Below, piece by piece: positions 21,906 through 33,070 of a stretch of DNA of 64,000 nucleotides. Source of the stretch: Zygnema cylindricum. Taxonomy: Eukaryota > Streptophyta > Zygnematophyceae > Zygnematales > Zygnemataceae. The stretch spans positions 1 to 64,000 of the forward strand of contig JBBHKE010001257.1 of assembly GCA_037447655.1 (NCBI GenBank). The letters are read 5' to 3'. Under the pieces are notes generated by a model. The model saw nothing but the letters and a program-made list of their open reading frames with translations. It made no database searches and had not been told where the DNA came from. The position numbers and the translations under genes were made by a program. Positions within the stretch are counted from its first letter, which is position 1; each line of letters begins with the position of its first letter.

Positions 21906-22835
21906 CCGCATCTCGTCGGCCACTTTCTTTGTTTATATTTAGGTATTAGGGCGGGCAGCCGCCACACTAATTTGTATTTGTGTGTTATTCAGGTTTTGCA
22001 TGACAATACATACTTACATTTTGCGTTCGCGTCGACCGTACATATTTTCATCGCCGTACGCGTAAACCGTACATACTTATGTTGGCCGTTATTTTTGCCG
22101 ACGACGAGTTTGACCATACGACTTATATTTCCCGTAATTCTCGCCACGACAACTTGTACCGTACTGCTTACTTTTTCCATATTCTTTGCCAGCGACTTGC
22201 TTTCGAATTCGCGACCGTACATATTAACTTATCGTACCTGCATTTCCCGAAATTCCGGCCGACGACGAATTTGTCGCTTCGCGGAAAGGAGCATCTTGAC
22301 CATCGACGCGAAAACATACGAGTTTGAAAGGTGACACCTGTACCGTTGACGCGAGTGACAGACAAATCGACTGTCAAATCGGAAGACACTTCAGGATTGG
22401 ACTATTTTAAGTCGTGAACAATTTGGAGGTTCACGCATTCACACGTAGATATGAAGGATTTTAATCGGTAGGTTATAGATTCTATAACGTAGGGCATAGG
22501 ATTCCGGCCGCCTTTTGACTAAATCCAAACTAGACGCAAATACTAACAAAGCACCCTATACTCTTATTAGCTTGTTTTGCTAGGCGTAGGCCTTGGTACT
22601 TAGTTCATTTTAGATGATTTCCTGCACACAATTTTCAAGTGCAAGAATTAATATTTTCAGTATTGAAGATTTTGTGCAGCCATCTTTTTCTTTGTATAAT
22701 TGTCCGGACAGCTTAGAGGCGATTTTTTGCCTTAGCGTGAAGCGTCTAATTTCTATTACATTATCAATCTCTTGTAAAGCCTTACATATTAATCTATCCA
22801 GCTTCGGCCAAGACCTACACGGTTTCCCTTTAACA
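21906..22835. other. Spacer with no recognised gene; GTAC-rich diverged repeat
   Basis: Two loosely similar units begin CCGTACATA and end GCCGACGACGA (about 22068-22113 and 22211-22270). Several CCGTAC motifs recur (22035-22215), like those in the LTR promoters, so this may be an old LTR. A - strand frame from 22835 to 22615 reads KLDRLICKALQEIDN and LRQKIASKLSGQLYKEKDG and is cut by the gypsy LTR; it could be a remnant of a coding exon, but I recognise no family. Confidence 0.35.
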
Positions 22836-23318
22836 TGTAAATGGGACAAAGTAGTACTCCAACACACCACAATGCACAGCGGAAAGTCTCCAAGGATCTC
22901 CTCATTGCAACAGCAACAGTACACGGCACACACGGATAAAGGTTGAGCTTTATTATTTGGAAGAAGATTACAAGTTGAAAGCTTGCTGCGAAGGTCTACT
23001 CAAAAGAGCATGTCTATTCCCTAAGTCTACTTCACTATTTAATCTATCTGGCAGCTAGTCAACCTGACACTATGCTTATGCACACGTGGACCTTCACGGT
23101 CAACCGAGATCAATCGAAAACTATCTTCTAGAGCAGTACAGTTCACTCTACATTCTGCGGCGTTGCCATATTGCTATGCTCTGTTGCTATGCTACAATAC
23201 TAAGTTGCTACGTTGCTATGCTGCGCTACTCTGGCCTCGCAGGTGCGCTGCTCTAAAACCACAACTACAACAACATTGTCCTTAGCTATAGTGTACGATT
23301 CTCTATAACCTTGTTAGA
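22836..23318 (-). repeat. Gypsy 3' LTR
   Basis: It matches 28862-29341 throughout but has diverged ends (TGTAAATGGG...CTTGTTAGA). A decamer-like motif GTTGCTATGC recurs in 23163-23225. Confidence 0.9.
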
Positions 23319-23489
23319 GTGCCACCCACTAAGGATTCAGTGTTTGGCTGATCCTCACTTATTTCAAGAAAACTAAAGTTGTTGGAATATCCCGTAGGTC
23401 TCCTCACGGTACTCCTCAAATTCTTGTCGTAGAGTTTCGAGTTGACTTTGGAGCTGCTCACATCGAGTCTCAAGTAGCGCAATGTGATG

Positions 23490-24546
23490 GTTCACCGCTT
23501 GTAAGCATCTCCGGGTAATCCTCTCCCGAACTTAGTCCTCTCTTCCTCTAGTGCAGCCGCTGATGCTTCGGGTTGCGGCGGAATGGCCGCCGCTGCAGGT
23601 GCTTCGGTTGCCAAGATTTGGGGAGCTTCGGGTCCTTCGATTTGTTGTGCTCCAACTGCCACCCCATTCGCCGATTTCCATCGAGGTACCTTCCTCAATT
23701 TGAAGGAAACGTGTTTCTTGGCAGTTCAAGCCCGCTGCAAAGCATTCTTCCGGGCCAGCTTGAGTGCGCGTACCTCGGGTGTGACTTCAGCCCGAGAGAT
23801 GATGTCGTGAAGACGAACATCCCATGGGTGATATTGGCGCAACAACCCAGGAACATCCACCCGGTACCGATAGTGGTCTTCTACCACTTCTACAAATGAT
23901 AGGGCATGAGGGTTTAACTGCACATAGCCCTTATGATTATTCCCCATGTCCTTCGTCCTAGTGAAATTCCACGCGGGTGGGACGGCAGGGTGACGAGGAT
24001 ATTAATTGGATCTCGATGTTTTCCTGTGCGCCACGCTGCTAGCCACTCTGAAGGATCCCAATAAAAGCGTTTGGCAAAGCAAAAGGCAAGGTTTGGATGT
24101 TGGGGGTTGATAGATAGTGGGAAGAGGAAGTCGGGAATAAATATTATAAATAAGAATATTCCCCTTTCTCACTTTCTTCGTCCGTCTCCCCTTCTTCCCG
24201 TCGTAGAACAAATACGTCATCCTCGCTGGGATACAGTGCCTCATCCCTATTTTCTGAACACTCAAATGACTGCTTGTTTACAATGCTTTCTTTATAAAGG
24301 TCCCTCATCACCTCCAGGTTCAAGGCACGCTCCTCTATCTGTGGGGGTGTTAGTTCCCATTCCGGCTCATCCGAGTCTGAGAGTTCATAGTCCTCTTCAT
24401 CCTCTTGGTACTCCTCTTAAAGTGGGTTATACTCGGGGTCTTGTGAATTTTCTGACCCCTCTCCGCCACTGGTCTCCATTGGCCCTGCCTCGCTACTAGG
24501 TATCTCTTCTGGTTCCGGCTCTGCCTCTACCTCCCTCCGTCGCCAC
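23490..24546 (-). pseudogene. Extra ORF downstream of gypsy integrase (acidic then basic protein), unknown function
   Basis: Read on the - strand, an acidic stretch (about 24530-24130) rich in Glu, Asp and Ser includes YELSDSDEPEWELTPPQIEE and ALNLEVMRDLYKESIV. It is followed by MGNNHKGYVQLNPHALSF and DVPGLLRQYHPWDVRLHDII (from 23947), then a Lys-rich stretch and an Ala/Pro-rich tail ending near 23492. Three stops and frame changes interrupt it. Composition and length (about 350 residues) indicate a real protein. I do not recognise a chromodomain, GAG or envelope signature. It lies in the sense strand of the element between pol and the 3' LTR, a place where some plant gypsy elements carry an additional ORF. 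Confidence 0.55.
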
Positions 24547-25020
24547 TAACAATCTATCCGGGCGGGGTATATCCTCCTACCCTACCCAAACAAGTCTCAT
24601 GCTTTTCGATGGTGGAGAGGACGACGACACCATGGATGTTATCATGCAAGATAATTTAGGTAACCCCAGAAGTGAAGGTAAGCAGGCTGTGCCGAGCGAG
24701 ATGCTCTCCAAACTGCGTCGACTAGGTTGGAAGCGAAGGCTGATAGCGAATTTAACTGGAAAGGTTGAGGGTTTCACTGTTGGACTTTTCCAAATGTTGC
24801 AGCGTGCGAGGGTATCGGAGCGTCCTATATTTCAAAAATTGCGCTACTACGACGAAACCGCGGTTTCGTCGTCACCAATGTTGTGATGCATAACGGCGCC
24901 GTTGGGATTTCCTCTCAGCGCAGCGGTGGCACTGTGATTCTCTAACGGCACCCCTACTATGCTGCACTTCGGTGGCTGCGCAACCATAATGTTGCGGTTC
25001 GTTATCATCGCCGGTGCGAT
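24547..25020. other. Unassigned GC-rich, palindromic part of gypsy internal region
   Basis: No gypsy domain is visible on the - strand. The + strand has an open frame of 95 codons (24599-24886) containing KLRRLGWKRRLIANLTGK; it runs against the element and may be a chance frame or a captured fragment. A perfect 24-bp palindrome lies at 24849-24872 and AACGGCGCCGTT at 24892-24903. Confidence 0.35.
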
Positions 25021-25740
25021 CCTTTAGTGAGTCCCCAAGATGATTGTGATGGTTGCGACATTGCGATTCGTTCCTTTATCGCGTCTTTTGTGATTGCCCT
25101 CCTGGTTAAGCTGAGTGTCCGCACTCTGCCTAAACCGGCGCATCAGTCGTAGACATGGCCAAGAGCGTTCCACACAACTCGAACAAACTTCTCTAGAAGT
25201 GGCTAACAAAGTTTCTTTCATGGTCGTTGACGATCCTTTTCGGAAGTCCATAATGGCGAAATATCTCCGAAAGAATTAGTCTGCCACATCCCGAGCTGTA
25301 GCTGTGGTTATCGTGGGTAGGAAATGGGCCATTTTCGTCAGATAATCTACGACGATGAAGATGGATTTATAGCCTTTCCGAGTCAACGGAAGAGCAACAA
25401 TGAAGTCTATCAAAATCGTTTCCCAAGGAACAAATGGTATCGGTAGAGGTTGGAACAGACCTTGATGACCCGATTCGATATATTTCTGTTACAAGAGTCG
25501 CATGTCTTGACATATTCTGCGATATCCAGAGTCATGTTCGGCCAATAACACGCCTCAGCAACAACAGCGATTGTCTTATCTCGTCCAAAATGTGTCCTAA
25601 GTGGCTTGTCATGACTTAATTTTAGGATCGTATGACGTAACTCTTGGTTTGTCGCTACATATATTCTCGTTGTTTGACTCGGGTTCTTCCGCCACATACC
25701 GTTGGCGGTTCTAACCAATACCTTCTGTTTAACTAGTTCC
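25021..25740 (-). pseudogene. Gypsy integrase (broken)
   Basis: The zinc domain (25718-25410) shows ILKLSHDKPLRTHFG and CDSCNR, giving the HHCC pattern. The catalytic core follows in DFIVALPLTRKGYKSIFIVVD and LTKMAHFLPT, then RIVNDHERNFVSHF, SLFELCGT and LAMSTTDAPV in a shifted frame. This is the D,D part of the D,D,E core; the conserved HPQTDGQTE motif is degenerate. The C-terminal GPY/F part is not visible. Integrase would insert the element cDNA. At least two stops and a frameshift make it inactive. Confidence 0.85.
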
Positions 25741-26029
25741 TTGATTGATTCGTCTTGTCGTATGTGGCCTTGATCCTATGCAGCCACAGATCATCCACTT
25801 ATACCGTACTTGCCACTGCGCGTATTTTCTGATCCTGCGCTTTGTCCGACATTACGTGTCCTTGCTCACATAACTTTCGCTTTGATCCAGGGATGATTGT
25901 GAAACTTGCTCGGTCACTAGCGCAGCTACTTCCGGTCTTCTCGACAAGGCATCTACCGGGTTTGTCTTGCCCGGTTTTTACTCAATAGTTAACTCCGGTC
26001 TAAAGGTCTGAAGAAACGTCATCCATCGC

Positions 26030-27408
26030 AGCTATTTCTTTGACAACTTTAGATTTGTTTGGAGATATTGTAAGGCATGGTGATAGGTGATGATAGTGAT
26101 AGCTTCCCTTGAACGTAGCATTTCCAAACTTCCAACACGTTAATAATTTTTATTGTCTCATTTTCATCTGTGGCCCAGTTAAATTCTGTTGCCTTTAGTT
26201 TCCCATTATCGTAAGCAATGGGTTGAAGGCCCTTGCCCTGATCCTTCATAAGGATCGCTCCAATAGCCATATCGCTGGCGTCAGTAATAATCGTTTAAGG
26301 TAACTTCGAGTCGGGAACATCTAACACAGGGGCGGTAACCAACCGCTCCTTTGGCGTGTCAAAGGCTGCCCTTGCGCTGTTTTCAACTCATAGGGCACGT
26401 TATTCAAGTAAGTCCGTGAGTGGTGCAACAATTTTTGCGAAACCTTCTACGAAACGGCGTTAGTAGGAGCATAATCCAAGAAATCTCCATGAATGCGTAA
26501 TGTTAGTCGCCTTCGGCCACTCTTTCATTGCCGTAGTTATGTTCGGATCCATTGCGATCCCATCCCAGCTCACCATATGACCCAAAATCTCAACTTTCTC
26601 CTTCAAAAAGTCACATTTACTCCTTTTTACGTACAACTTGTTCTCCTGAAGGACTTGTAAGACTGTTCGCAGGTGCTCCACCTGATCCTCCAACGTCTTG
26701 CTATACACCAAGATGTCGTCTAAGAAGACAATTAAGAAGGCGTCCAAATATTGCCGAAAGATTGAGTTCATCAAGTGCATAAAGGTCACCGGCGCGTTGG
26801 TCAACCCAAATGGCATAACCAAAAATTGGAAATGACCGTACCGAGTCTTGAATGCAGTCTTTTCCACATTTTTTTTGGCAATTCTGATTTGGTGATAACC
26901 ACTTGGCAAGTCGATCTTCAAAAAATATTTGGCACCTCTGACCCTGTCTAACAATTCATCTATCCTTTGAAGAGGGTACGCATTTTTCACTGTCAACTTA
27001 TTTAGCGCTCGGTAATCCACACACATACGAAATCCTCCATCTTTCTTATTCACGAAGAGGACGGGGGCTCCATACGGTGACTTGCTCGGTTCGATTGCTC
27101 CGGCTTCGACCAACTCCGCAAGCTGCTTTTTGAGTTCATCTAATTCGGTGTAGCTCATCTTGTACATCCGATTTGCCGAGGGTACCGCTCCGGAAACAAG
27201 CTCTATCTTGTGGTCTAGTTCGCGCTTCGGAGGTAAGCCCTCTGGGAGCTTCGGCGGAAAGACATCTACATACTCCTCGAGAAGTTTTTTCACGACTTTC
27301 GAGGCCTTTTCGGAAGTCTCTCTCTTTCGAGTCGAAGTCGGGGTCCTTCTTACTCCATTCTTCCGGAATCCCCTCCTTCTCTTCCTCTATAGGTTGGACG
27401 ATCGCCAT
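26030..27408 (-). pseudogene. Gypsy reverse transcriptase and RNase H (reverse transcriptase open for 277 codons)
   Basis: The main frame (27293-26460) encodes the reverse transcriptase: EEYVDVFPPKLPEGLPPKR, GAIEPSKSPYGAPVLFVNKK, RMCVDYRALNKLTVKN, GYHQIRI, FGLTNAP and the catalytic FLDDILVYSK near 26700-26730, then LGHMVSWDGI. The start upstream (27408-27294) is in another frame. RNase H follows at 26270-26049 with MAIGAILMKDQGKGLQPIAY and KLKATEFNW; its first catalytic part is in another frame upstream. The family converts element RNA to DNA. The reverse transcriptase is close to intact and useful for placing the lineage. Confidence 0.92.
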
Positions 27409-28000
27409 ACCAATTGTCTCCCCCTTCCCGAGTGCCCTCTTTAATTGTAAGGCCGAAAGCAGGCGACCCTCTTCTCATTCTTTACCAGCCGCTCCCACCT
27501 TTACCTCAAACTCTTTTTCACCTTTGTTAACTGTCATGTTGCCACTTCTCCAATCGATCGTCGCGTTCCACTTTTGCAGCCACGGTTTCCCCAAGATTAC
27601 TTCATGGTCTCCAAGGGGTAATACCTAAATGGTGTCAAACTAGTGGAACTTCCCAATTCCGACGCGTAACCTCAGAGTACGATGAGTAATGGATAGGGAA
27701 CTTCCGTCGACCAATTGCACCAACTCACAATCCGTTAGCACCACGAGAGGAAGTTTCATCTTCTTCACCGTCACCTCGATGATGAAGTTCCCTGATGCGC
27801 CGGAGTCCACGATGAATCTAGCTGTGCCGACTCCGATCCAACCTTGAAATATTAATGATCTCCCCCTTCACCAGCTAACCTCATGACTTTAAGCTTGCCC
27901 TTATTAGGAACTCACTTTTTAGGCATTCTCGGGCCATATGATCTGGGGAACCGCACTGGAAACATAAACCGTTTTGCTTCCTCCGTTGGAGCTTCTCGGG
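27409..28000 (-). pseudogene. Gypsy zinc knuckle and aspartic protease
   Basis: The zinc knuckle CFQCGSPDHMAREC lies at 27921-27965 (CX2CX4HX4C). The protease shows FIVDSGASGNFI near 27790-27825, then LPLGDHEVILGKPWLQKWN, the flap and C-terminal motif usual in plant gypsy proteases. One stop falls after the zinc knuckle and others within the protease. Confidence 0.85.
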
Positions 28001-28827
28001 GGACAAGTCATTGGTCTTGGCCTTGGTAGTCTTCTTCTTCTTTCAAAGCACATTGACTACCTCATTATCCTCATTAATCGCTTCGAGCTCCATGGGGGTT
28101 GGACCATCATCACGTCGACTTCCCCCGCCGCTACTCGACCCAAAGTGGTAGGATCTACAGAAAGTGAAGTCCACCGAATCGGTCCGTTCCGCAAACTGGA
28201 TAATCGTCAAGAGGCTAGGAGACATACTTCCCCGAGCGAGCCATTGTTCCACATCCCTACGACTGGAGGCTTTTAGCCCTTTCACCTAACGATCCACGCT
28301 TCATCCTCTATCATCGTGGGTATTTGAACTTTGTATCCCAAGAACCGCTGCGTGTACTCCAATATCGAGGTACGCTGATTCAAAACTGCGCTTTTATCCC
28401 TTGCAGCCTTAACCATATTGATGGGTTGCCAAGAGTCACGGAGGAGTTGAATGAAAAGAAGCCAATCAGCCGGTATCTCCTCGTTTTCGACCATCGTCCT
28501 CCACCATGCTTCCGCTGCCCCTTAAAGAAGACCACCCGCATAGTAAATCTTCTCACGGTGCGACATGCTAGGAAAATTCTCGAGATAATTTGCAATAGAG
28601 AACAACCATGCATCAACGTTCTTGTGCCTGGCCGGGTCAAACTCGTCGGGAAGTCTTAATTTAGGCCTCCTCGAGTCTCTCTCCACGCCTCCATGAGGTC
28701 TTTCACCAAGTCGAGATTCGAAGGTTTTGATGGTGTCGCTCAAATGAGCATTCTGTAATCTAACATTTTCTAACTCCCAAAGAACTTGAGCCAACATGTC
28801 CGCTGTGGATACGCCGTGCTTTGTCAT
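28001..28827 (-). pseudogene. gag: Gypsy gag (broken)
   Basis: The frame begins MTKHGVSTADMLAQVLWEL at 28827, close behind the primer site. It contains a coiled-coil-like start (residues 8-40) and then PKLRLPDEFDPARHKNVDAW and LENFPSMSHREKIYYAGGLL, which match the retrotransposon gag fold. Later frames give AAEAWWRTMVENEE and SILEYTQRFLGYKVQIP. In-frame stops near 28522 and 28282 break it. Product is the particle protein. Confidence 0.88.
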
Positions 28828-28847
28828 GCTGTCGAATCACGAAGAAA

Positions 28848-28861
28848 CGCTCCGATACCAA
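28848..28861 (-). promoter_or_regulatory. Gypsy primer-binding site (tRNA-Met 3' end type)
   Basis: On the - strand TTGGTATCGGAGCG directly follows the LTR. It matches the usual plant TGGTATCAGAGC site, complementary to the 3' end of initiator tRNA-Met, apart from single changes. Confidence 0.85.
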
Positions 28862-29341
28862 TGTAACAGGGGACAAGGTAAACCACAACACATCCCAATG
28901 CACAGCGGAAAGATTTTAAGGATCTCGTCGTAGCAACAGTATCAATACACAACACACACGGATAAAGATTGAGCTTTATTATTCGGAAGAAGATAACAAG
29001 TTGAAAGCTTGATGTGAAGGTCTACTCAAAAGAGTCTGTTGTTGACTAGGTTTATTGCACTATTTAAACTAATCAGCTGCTAGTCAACTAAGTACTATCC
29101 TTATGTACACGTGGACCTTCTCGGTCAACCACGATATATCCAACTATTTTCTAGAACAATGTAGTCAAATCAACATTCTGCGGCGTTGCTATACTGCTAC
29201 GTTGCGTTGCTATGTTACAATACTAAGTTGCTACGTTGCTTTGCTACGCTACTATGTCGTCGCAGCTGCGCTGCTCTGAAACCGCAACTACAACAGCCTT
29301 GTCCCTAACAATAGTGTACAATTCTCTGTAACCCTGTTACA
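28862..29341 (-). repeat. Gypsy 5' LTR
   Basis: The ends TGTAACAGGG and CCCTGTTACA form a 10-bp inverted repeat. The repeated GTTGCTACG/GTTGCTATG motif lies at 29185-29260. The LTR abuts copia element F. Confidence 0.93.
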
Positions 29342-30290
29342 ATTGTAGTGGTTGTGCCGAAGGTAAGGCTCACAGACTTCCATTTCCTAAAGCCGCCACA
29401 TATAGAGGGGAAAAGGTACTAGATTTAATCCACACAGATATCTGGGGACCAACAAGGGTACCCTTAGTTGGAGGGAAAAGGTATATGTTGACAATTACTG
29501 ATGACTGGTCTAGGTACTGTAGAGTTTACTTTCTTAAAACCAATTTTGAAACACCAACTTACTTTAAAGAATATAAAGCTTGGAGTGAGAAGCTGCATGG
29601 AACCCCCATTAAGAGAATAAGGAGTGATAATGGGGGAGAATATACCTCTAACCAATTTGAGGAATACTTGAGAGATGAGGGTGTTCAGCACCAGAAAAGT
29701 GTACCACATAATCTAGAACAAAATAGGGTAGCTGAGAGGTTAAACCGAACACTAGGAGATAGTGTATGCACTATGTTGGCTAACAAGAAAATAGGAAAGA
29801 GATTTTGGGTAGAAGCCATGAACTGTGCCAACTACATTAAGAATATAGTCCTTACCTCAGCAGTCAAAGGTATGACACTTTATGAGAGATGGGTTGGAAG
29901 GAAACTGGATATCTTTCACCTTAAAGTATTCTGTAGCCAAGTTTATAGTCTAGATATGGATAAGAAAAACTGGAAACTTTATGCTAAGGGAAAACTTGGA
30001 TATTTTGTGGGATATGATGAGGATATCAAGGGATATAGAGTCTATGACTTGGCAAAGCAAGATATCATTCTAGTCAAACATCTAGTTGTCATGGATGAAG
30101 GAAAGTCAATTGACCCCTTCAAATATTCCAAGAAGATAAAAATCAGGTTTGAGTCTGAAAGTGAGGAGAACTCTGTTTTTCGTGAAAGGGACATAAGTGA
30201 GACAGTGATTGCAAGTTCAGGGGAGATCCAAGATAGAAGAGAGTTACCAGATACCTCACATATTCTTATGGACTTTCAATGAGACAGAAG
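29342..30290 (+). pseudogene. Element F integrase
   Basis: The zinc domain end is followed by HTDIWGPTRVPLVGGKRYML and TITDDWSRYCRVYFLK, SDNGGEYTSNQFEEYL, EQNRVAERLNRTL (usual EQNGVAERLNRTL), KKIGKRFWVEAMNCANYIKN and YERWVGRKLDIFHLKVF. All three catalytic acidic residues seem present. The open frame covers 265 codons (29485-30282). The C-terminal linker continues in another frame to about 30500. Confidence 0.88.
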
Positions 30291-30429
30291 AGGAGGAACC
30301 AGAATCATCTTCCATGGATAGGAGATGGAATGAGATAGTAAGGAGAAACCCAAGACTTCCCTCTATTCCAGCGTCAAAGTTTGAAGCAGGGAGAAAGAGC
30401 AGCAAAAGGATACAAGAGAAACTGGCTGC

Positions 30430-32040
30430 TCACAAGGTAACTAAGCTATCTCATCCTGATGAGCCTCAGTCATACTTGGAGGCAGTGAACAGCCCATAAA
30501 AGAACAGATGGATTAGAGCCATAAATGATGAGATGGCTTCGATCATGGAAGCAAATACTTGGGAGCTAACCAATTGTCCTCCAGACAGAAATGTTATTGG
30601 TTGTAATTGAGTATTTAAACTTAAACTGAACTTAGATAATACCATTGAAAGATATAAAGCTCGCTTGGTAGCAAAAGGGTTCACCCTAAAGGAGTGGATT
30701 GACTATGAGGAGACATTTGCTCCAGTTGTTCTTTCCTATTAGTAAGGATTCTCCTCAGTCTAGCAATAATAGAAGATATGTAAATCTTTCAAATGGATAT
30801 TCAGATCGCCTTCCTCAATGGTGAGCTAGAGGAAGAAATCTTCATGCGTCAACCAAAGCGGTTTGTGGAGGCTGGGGAAGAGAGCAAAGTGTGCAGACTC
30901 ATGAAGTCCTTATATGGACTTAAGCAGGCTAACCGACAGTGGAATGAGAAACTATATGAGTTTCTCAGTGGTCTGGAATATATCTCGATCAGCTTAGACC
31001 ATTCTATCTATATGTTTGAAGATGAAGATGGTGTGATCTATATTGCAAGTTATGTGGATGATCTGCTCGTGTTAAGTTAGTCTTTGGAAAAGATCAAAAA
31101 GTTAAAGAAAGAACTTAGAAGCAGATTTGACATGAAAGATTTAGGGGAGACAAGATATATTTTGGGAATTCAAATGGAAAGAGATAGGGGGAAAAGGATC
31201 ATTAGTCTCACTCACAAAGAAACAATAGGTAGTATGCTTGAGAAATTCTAGATGGAGGAAGCAAACAGTTGTACCACTCCCATGGACTTGAAAAAAGTAA
31301 GTGATGGGAGTGTAGAAAGAGGAGTGATAATCTTAGATGATCACATGAGTCCAGAAGAGAGAGAATCTATGAAGACTATTCCTTATAGACAGGTCATAGG
31401 AAGTATGATCTACTTAATAAACTGTACAAGGCTGGACATAGCGGTAGTAGTAGGAGTCCTAGGTAGGAGTCTTAACGATCATAGGAAGAGAGATTAGGAG
31501 GCAGCGAAGAGAGTCATGAGATATTTGGTCAGAACCAAAGAGTTATGGTTACATTTGGGAGGGGAGCACACTGATATCACTACTTCGACTGATGCCGGTT
31601 AGGGGGATGCATCTATGAGAAGATGCACTTCTGGGTATGTGTTGTATGTGGGGGAAGGTGTTTGTTGTTGGAGCAGCAAGCAACAAAAGGTGGTTGCTCA
31701 GTCTACTATGGAGGCTGAGTATATGGCCTCTTGTTTTGCTGTGAAAGAATTGATGTGGGTCAAGTCATTGCTGCAAGAACTATGGTATATAAAGAGTGAG
31801 TGCATGAAGTCTTTTGTGATAATCAAGCTACAATTGCAATTGCAGCCAATCCAAAACATCATTTCAAAGCTAATCATATGGACATAAGATTGAGCTTCAT
31901 CAGAGAAAAAGTCGAAAATAAAATTTTGAATCTTGTGTATGGACGTGATGAAGAAATGGTGGCAAATATGTTAACCAAACTGTGCCCTCTCCCAAATTAA
32001 AATATTGTAGGGAAAAATGCGGGTTGAAACAAAAATTAAA
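30430..32040 (+). pseudogene. Element F reverse transcriptase and RNase H (broken)
   Basis: Reverse transcriptase is seen in pieces: [76 protein letters not shown] with intact YVDD near 31056, then a stop. RNase H shows MRRCTSGYVLYVGEGVCCW, QSTMEAEYMASCFAVKELMW and DNQATIAIAANPKHHFKANHMD (about 31615-32000). The TWSDAS motif reads TTSTDAG here, so a catalytic region is damaged. There are many stops. Confidence 0.86.
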
Positions 32041-32274
32041 ACCACGCTAGAAAATAAAGGGAGTGTTCAAAATAACTAAAAAGATTTAATATAAGTATTT
32101 TTCTAGGTCTAAATAGATGAATAGAAAAGAGAGCGAAAGCAGTCTGCCTCCACCTCTCTCTCCATCCCCCATACTTGTTGTAGTCACTGAAAGAGAGAGA
32201 GAGAGTAGTGGAGCCATGGCTGCCTCAACTCCACCAGTGCAATACAAGAGTGACCTAAGTCACTCTTAACAAAA

Positions 32275-32350
32275 GGTTGAGTCCGGCAGGACTCGAACCT
32301 CCGACCGGTAGAGTATGGCGTAGCAGTTCGCTCTAACCAGTCTGTTGTAA
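32275..32350 (-). other. Antisense tRNA-like module in element F LTR
   Basis: On the - strand TGGTTAGAGCGAACTGC (A-box-like) is followed by GGTTCGAGTCC at 32299-32289, an exact B-box consensus match, then TTTT. T-arm pairing is 4 of 5. The acceptor stem does not pair. Confidence 0.62.
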
Positions 32351-32693
32351 AAGTTCGCTAGAGTGTATAGGGTTTGATAAATATTTAAACAGTGTTACGA
32401 TAGCTATTCCGATTAACGACAATACAAACATAGATACATGGAACGAGTTAAATAGAGTACAGATATTATTCTGCACAAAACAAATGAATCAGACATTTGT
32501 TTTGATGGTTGAGATCAAATACTCAATTCTATCCAACGGCGCACATCATCGCCGAGATCTTGGAAAAGTCACTTTGGCATTTTGTGACGTGGCATGACCT
32601 GGCGCCATGTGGAGAGATAACATTCTGTTGCCGGAATTTCGAGGAACGTAAAGACGATTGAAAAGTGGACACACGTCCGCTTAATGGCTTTAT

Positions 32694-32742
32694 CGTACAA
32701 AGGCCGTACAAAAAGTACATCGGCACTAGTACTTTTTTGTAC
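32694..32742 (+). promoter_or_regulatory. GTAC cluster in element F LTR
   Basis: Five GTAC tetramers occur in 49 bases, followed by CCAAT-type ATTGG and a GTGAGAGGG stretch, the same order as in A. Confidence 0.5.
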
Positions 32743-33070
32743 TATAGAGTGTTCTTATTGGTTCGTATAGTTAGTAGATACGGGCTGTGAGAGGGAACTA
32801 GGACTTAGAAAAATTTGGTAGATTGCCTTCTTTCTCTTTCAGAGTTTGTATATATTGGCCTCTTTGCCACGCTATAACTTATCGCCTGGTTGGGCGTTTT
32901 TTAGAGATTCTTTTTCCTACAGACTCGCAGGAGTCCAAGCTGCACAGGGGTGCAGTCATATTATCAACTTGTTTGCTTGGGCAGCAGTGGTTGCCATTGA
33001 AAGTGCGTTAGTTAACAACTATGTAGAGGCTTCCTGAATTCTGTAGTCTAATGGAGGACACAGAATTGTA

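Larger units (their letters stand above)
22836..29341 (-). mobile_element. Ty3/gypsy retrotransposon with both LTRs
   Basis: The element lies on the - strand with LTRs of about 483 bp (22836-23318) and 480 bp (28862-29341). The primer site matches the 3' end of initiator tRNA-Met, unlike the copia elements here. Domain order is gag, zinc knuckle, protease, reverse transcriptase, RNase H, integrase, as in Ty3/gypsy. About 1.7 kb lies between the integrase remnant and the 3' LTR and holds further coding sequence. Flanks TAACA and ATTGT do not match. The right flank is inside a copia integrase (element F), so the left side was probably rearranged. Confidence 0.95.
29342..33070 (+). mobile_element. 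Copia element F: integrase to 3' LTR, 5' part missing
   Basis: F begins in the integrase zinc domain right at the gypsy LTR (CSGCAEGKAHRLPFPKAATY) and runs to its 3' LTR (32064-33070). The 5' LTR, gag and protease are absent. Sequence is of the A/H/I/L group. The gypsy element inserted here or recombined here. After the 3' LTR another copia fragment (G) starts in mid-integrase, so F itself probably inserted into G and the other side was later lost. Confidence 0.9.
32064..33070 (+). repeat. Element F 3' LTR
   Basis: This 1007-bp LTR starts TGTTCAAAATAAC after polypurine GAAAATAAAGGGAG and ends CAGAATTGTA. It carries an antisense tRNA-like module (32275-32350) and a five-fold GTAC cluster (32694-32742). 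Near its end ATGGAGGACACAGAATTG encodes MEDTEL, the LTR-borne Gag start of this group. Confidence 0.9.

Noticed and set aside
23163-23230. CRISPR-like or satellite array in the gypsy LTR
   Set aside because: The repeated GTTGCTATGC/GTTGCTACG motif is short, irregular and present in both LTRs; it is low-complexity LTR sequence.
24599-24886. Host gene on the + strand within the gypsy element
   Set aside because: Ninety-five codons with no recognised domain, antisense to the element and ending in a palindrome; not enough to call a gene.
22831-29346. Target duplication for the gypsy element
   Set aside because: Flanks TAACA and ATTGT do not match, so the left flank must have been altered or the insertion rearranged.
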